Assembly (NCBI GenBank): GCA_946480635.1
Contig: CAMLKV010000110.1
Location: 1 to 7,182, forward strand
From: an uncultured Flavobacterium sp.
GTDB taxonomy: Bacteria; Bacteroidota; Bacteroidia; Flavobacteriales; Flavobacteriaceae
DNA length: 7,182 nt
Direction of reading: 5' to 3'
The notes beneath the pieces are model-generated. The model did no database searches and was not told where the DNA came from. It worked only from the letters and a program-made list of their open reading frames with translations. Made by a program: the position numbers and the translations under genes. Shown here piece by piece: positions 7,052 to 7,182 of the stretch. Numbering within the stretch: the first letter of the stretch is position 1; each line of letters opens with the position of its first letter.

Positions 7052-7087
7052 CAATTTCCTGCTTTACACTTTAGTTTTTTCATAAAT

Positions 7088-7150
7088 AGCAACAATAGTA
7101 GGTGATTCCAAGAGCTCCTATTGTCGCTTTGCAATCACCACAATTGCAAA
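7088..7150. repeat. Cluster of three interlocking inverted repeats after the dioxygenase gene
   Basis: Three complementary pairs crowd into about 60 non-coding bases. Pair one joins 7088-7098 (AGCAACAATAG) to 7118-7128 (CTATTGTCGCT), with 10 of 11 positions paired. Pair two joins GGTGATT (7101-7107) to AATCACC (7133-7139). Pair three joins TTTGCAAT (7128-7135) to ATTGCAAA (7143-7150) over a 7-base loop. Pair two uses the loop of pair one, so those two could form an H-type pseudoknot; pair three competes with pair two. Neither strand has the T tract of a simple terminator. It could be a structured RNA, a leader for a gene beyond the window, or a palindromic repeat element. The function is unknown. 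Confidence 0.45.
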
Positions 7151-7182
7151 CTACTTATTTCAAAAAGCTATCGTTTCAATCA

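Noticed and set aside
7049..7080. A possible terminator directly after the dioxygenase stop (AGCA...TGCT before a T run)
   Set aside because: The stem is only 4 bp and the T run is about 10 bases away from it, much weaker than the three clear terminators elsewhere in the window.
7085..7182. Open stretches at the right edge on both strands, for example a plus-strand frame with no stop from about 7085 to the end
   Set aside because: The frame has no start codon within the window, and the minus-strand frames are broken by stops within a few codons of the edge. A gene cannot be supported.

Overview
This AT-rich window looks like the chromosome of a Bacteroidota member, most likely a Flavobacteriaceae species. 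Supporting signs are starts with A/T-rich upstream sequence and no Shine-Dalgarno motif, TAnnTTTG-type -7 promoter boxes, a TonB-dependent receptor with an N-terminal carboxypeptidase-regulatory-like domain, lipoproteins with acidic residues after the lipid-bearing cysteine, and an OmpA C-terminus ending NRRSEFMIVKK. No mobile element, CRISPR array, tRNA or rRNA is visible.

Layout. Positions 1-112 are the last codons of a plus-strand OmpA-family gene, followed by a strong terminator (129-157). Positions 158-400 are AT-rich sequence with no gene I can support. A minus-strand terminator (401-432) closes a three-gene minus-strand operon. In transcription order this encodes a 937-residue TonB-dependent receptor (5222-2409), a 203-residue choice-of-anchor-J-like lipoprotein (2396-1785), and a 435-residue lipoprotein with a DUF5689-like N-terminus and an anchor-J-like C-terminus (1771-464). 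The gaps are only 12 and 13 bases. A 134-bp divergent promoter region (5223-5356) separates this operon from a plus-strand gene for an exported endonuclease/exonuclease/phosphatase-fold enzyme (5357-6463), which has its own terminator (6469-6498). A 3-hydroxyanthranilate 3,4-dioxygenase gene (6524-7051) follows as a separate unit. The right end (7052-7182) has no gene but holds three interlocking inverted repeats.

How the genes may work together. The receptor, the two probable surface lipoproteins and the divergently transcribed exported phosphodiesterase/nuclease-type enzyme form the most interesting unit. By analogy with SusC/SusD systems, the lipoproteins could capture a ligand at the cell surface, the receptor could import it, and the enzyme could process a phosphodiester-containing substrate such as nucleic acid. 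That is inference: nothing in the sequence fixes the substrate, and no SusD-like protein is present. The dioxygenase belongs to tryptophan/kynurenine catabolism or quinolinate formation and is probably unrelated to the receptor locus.
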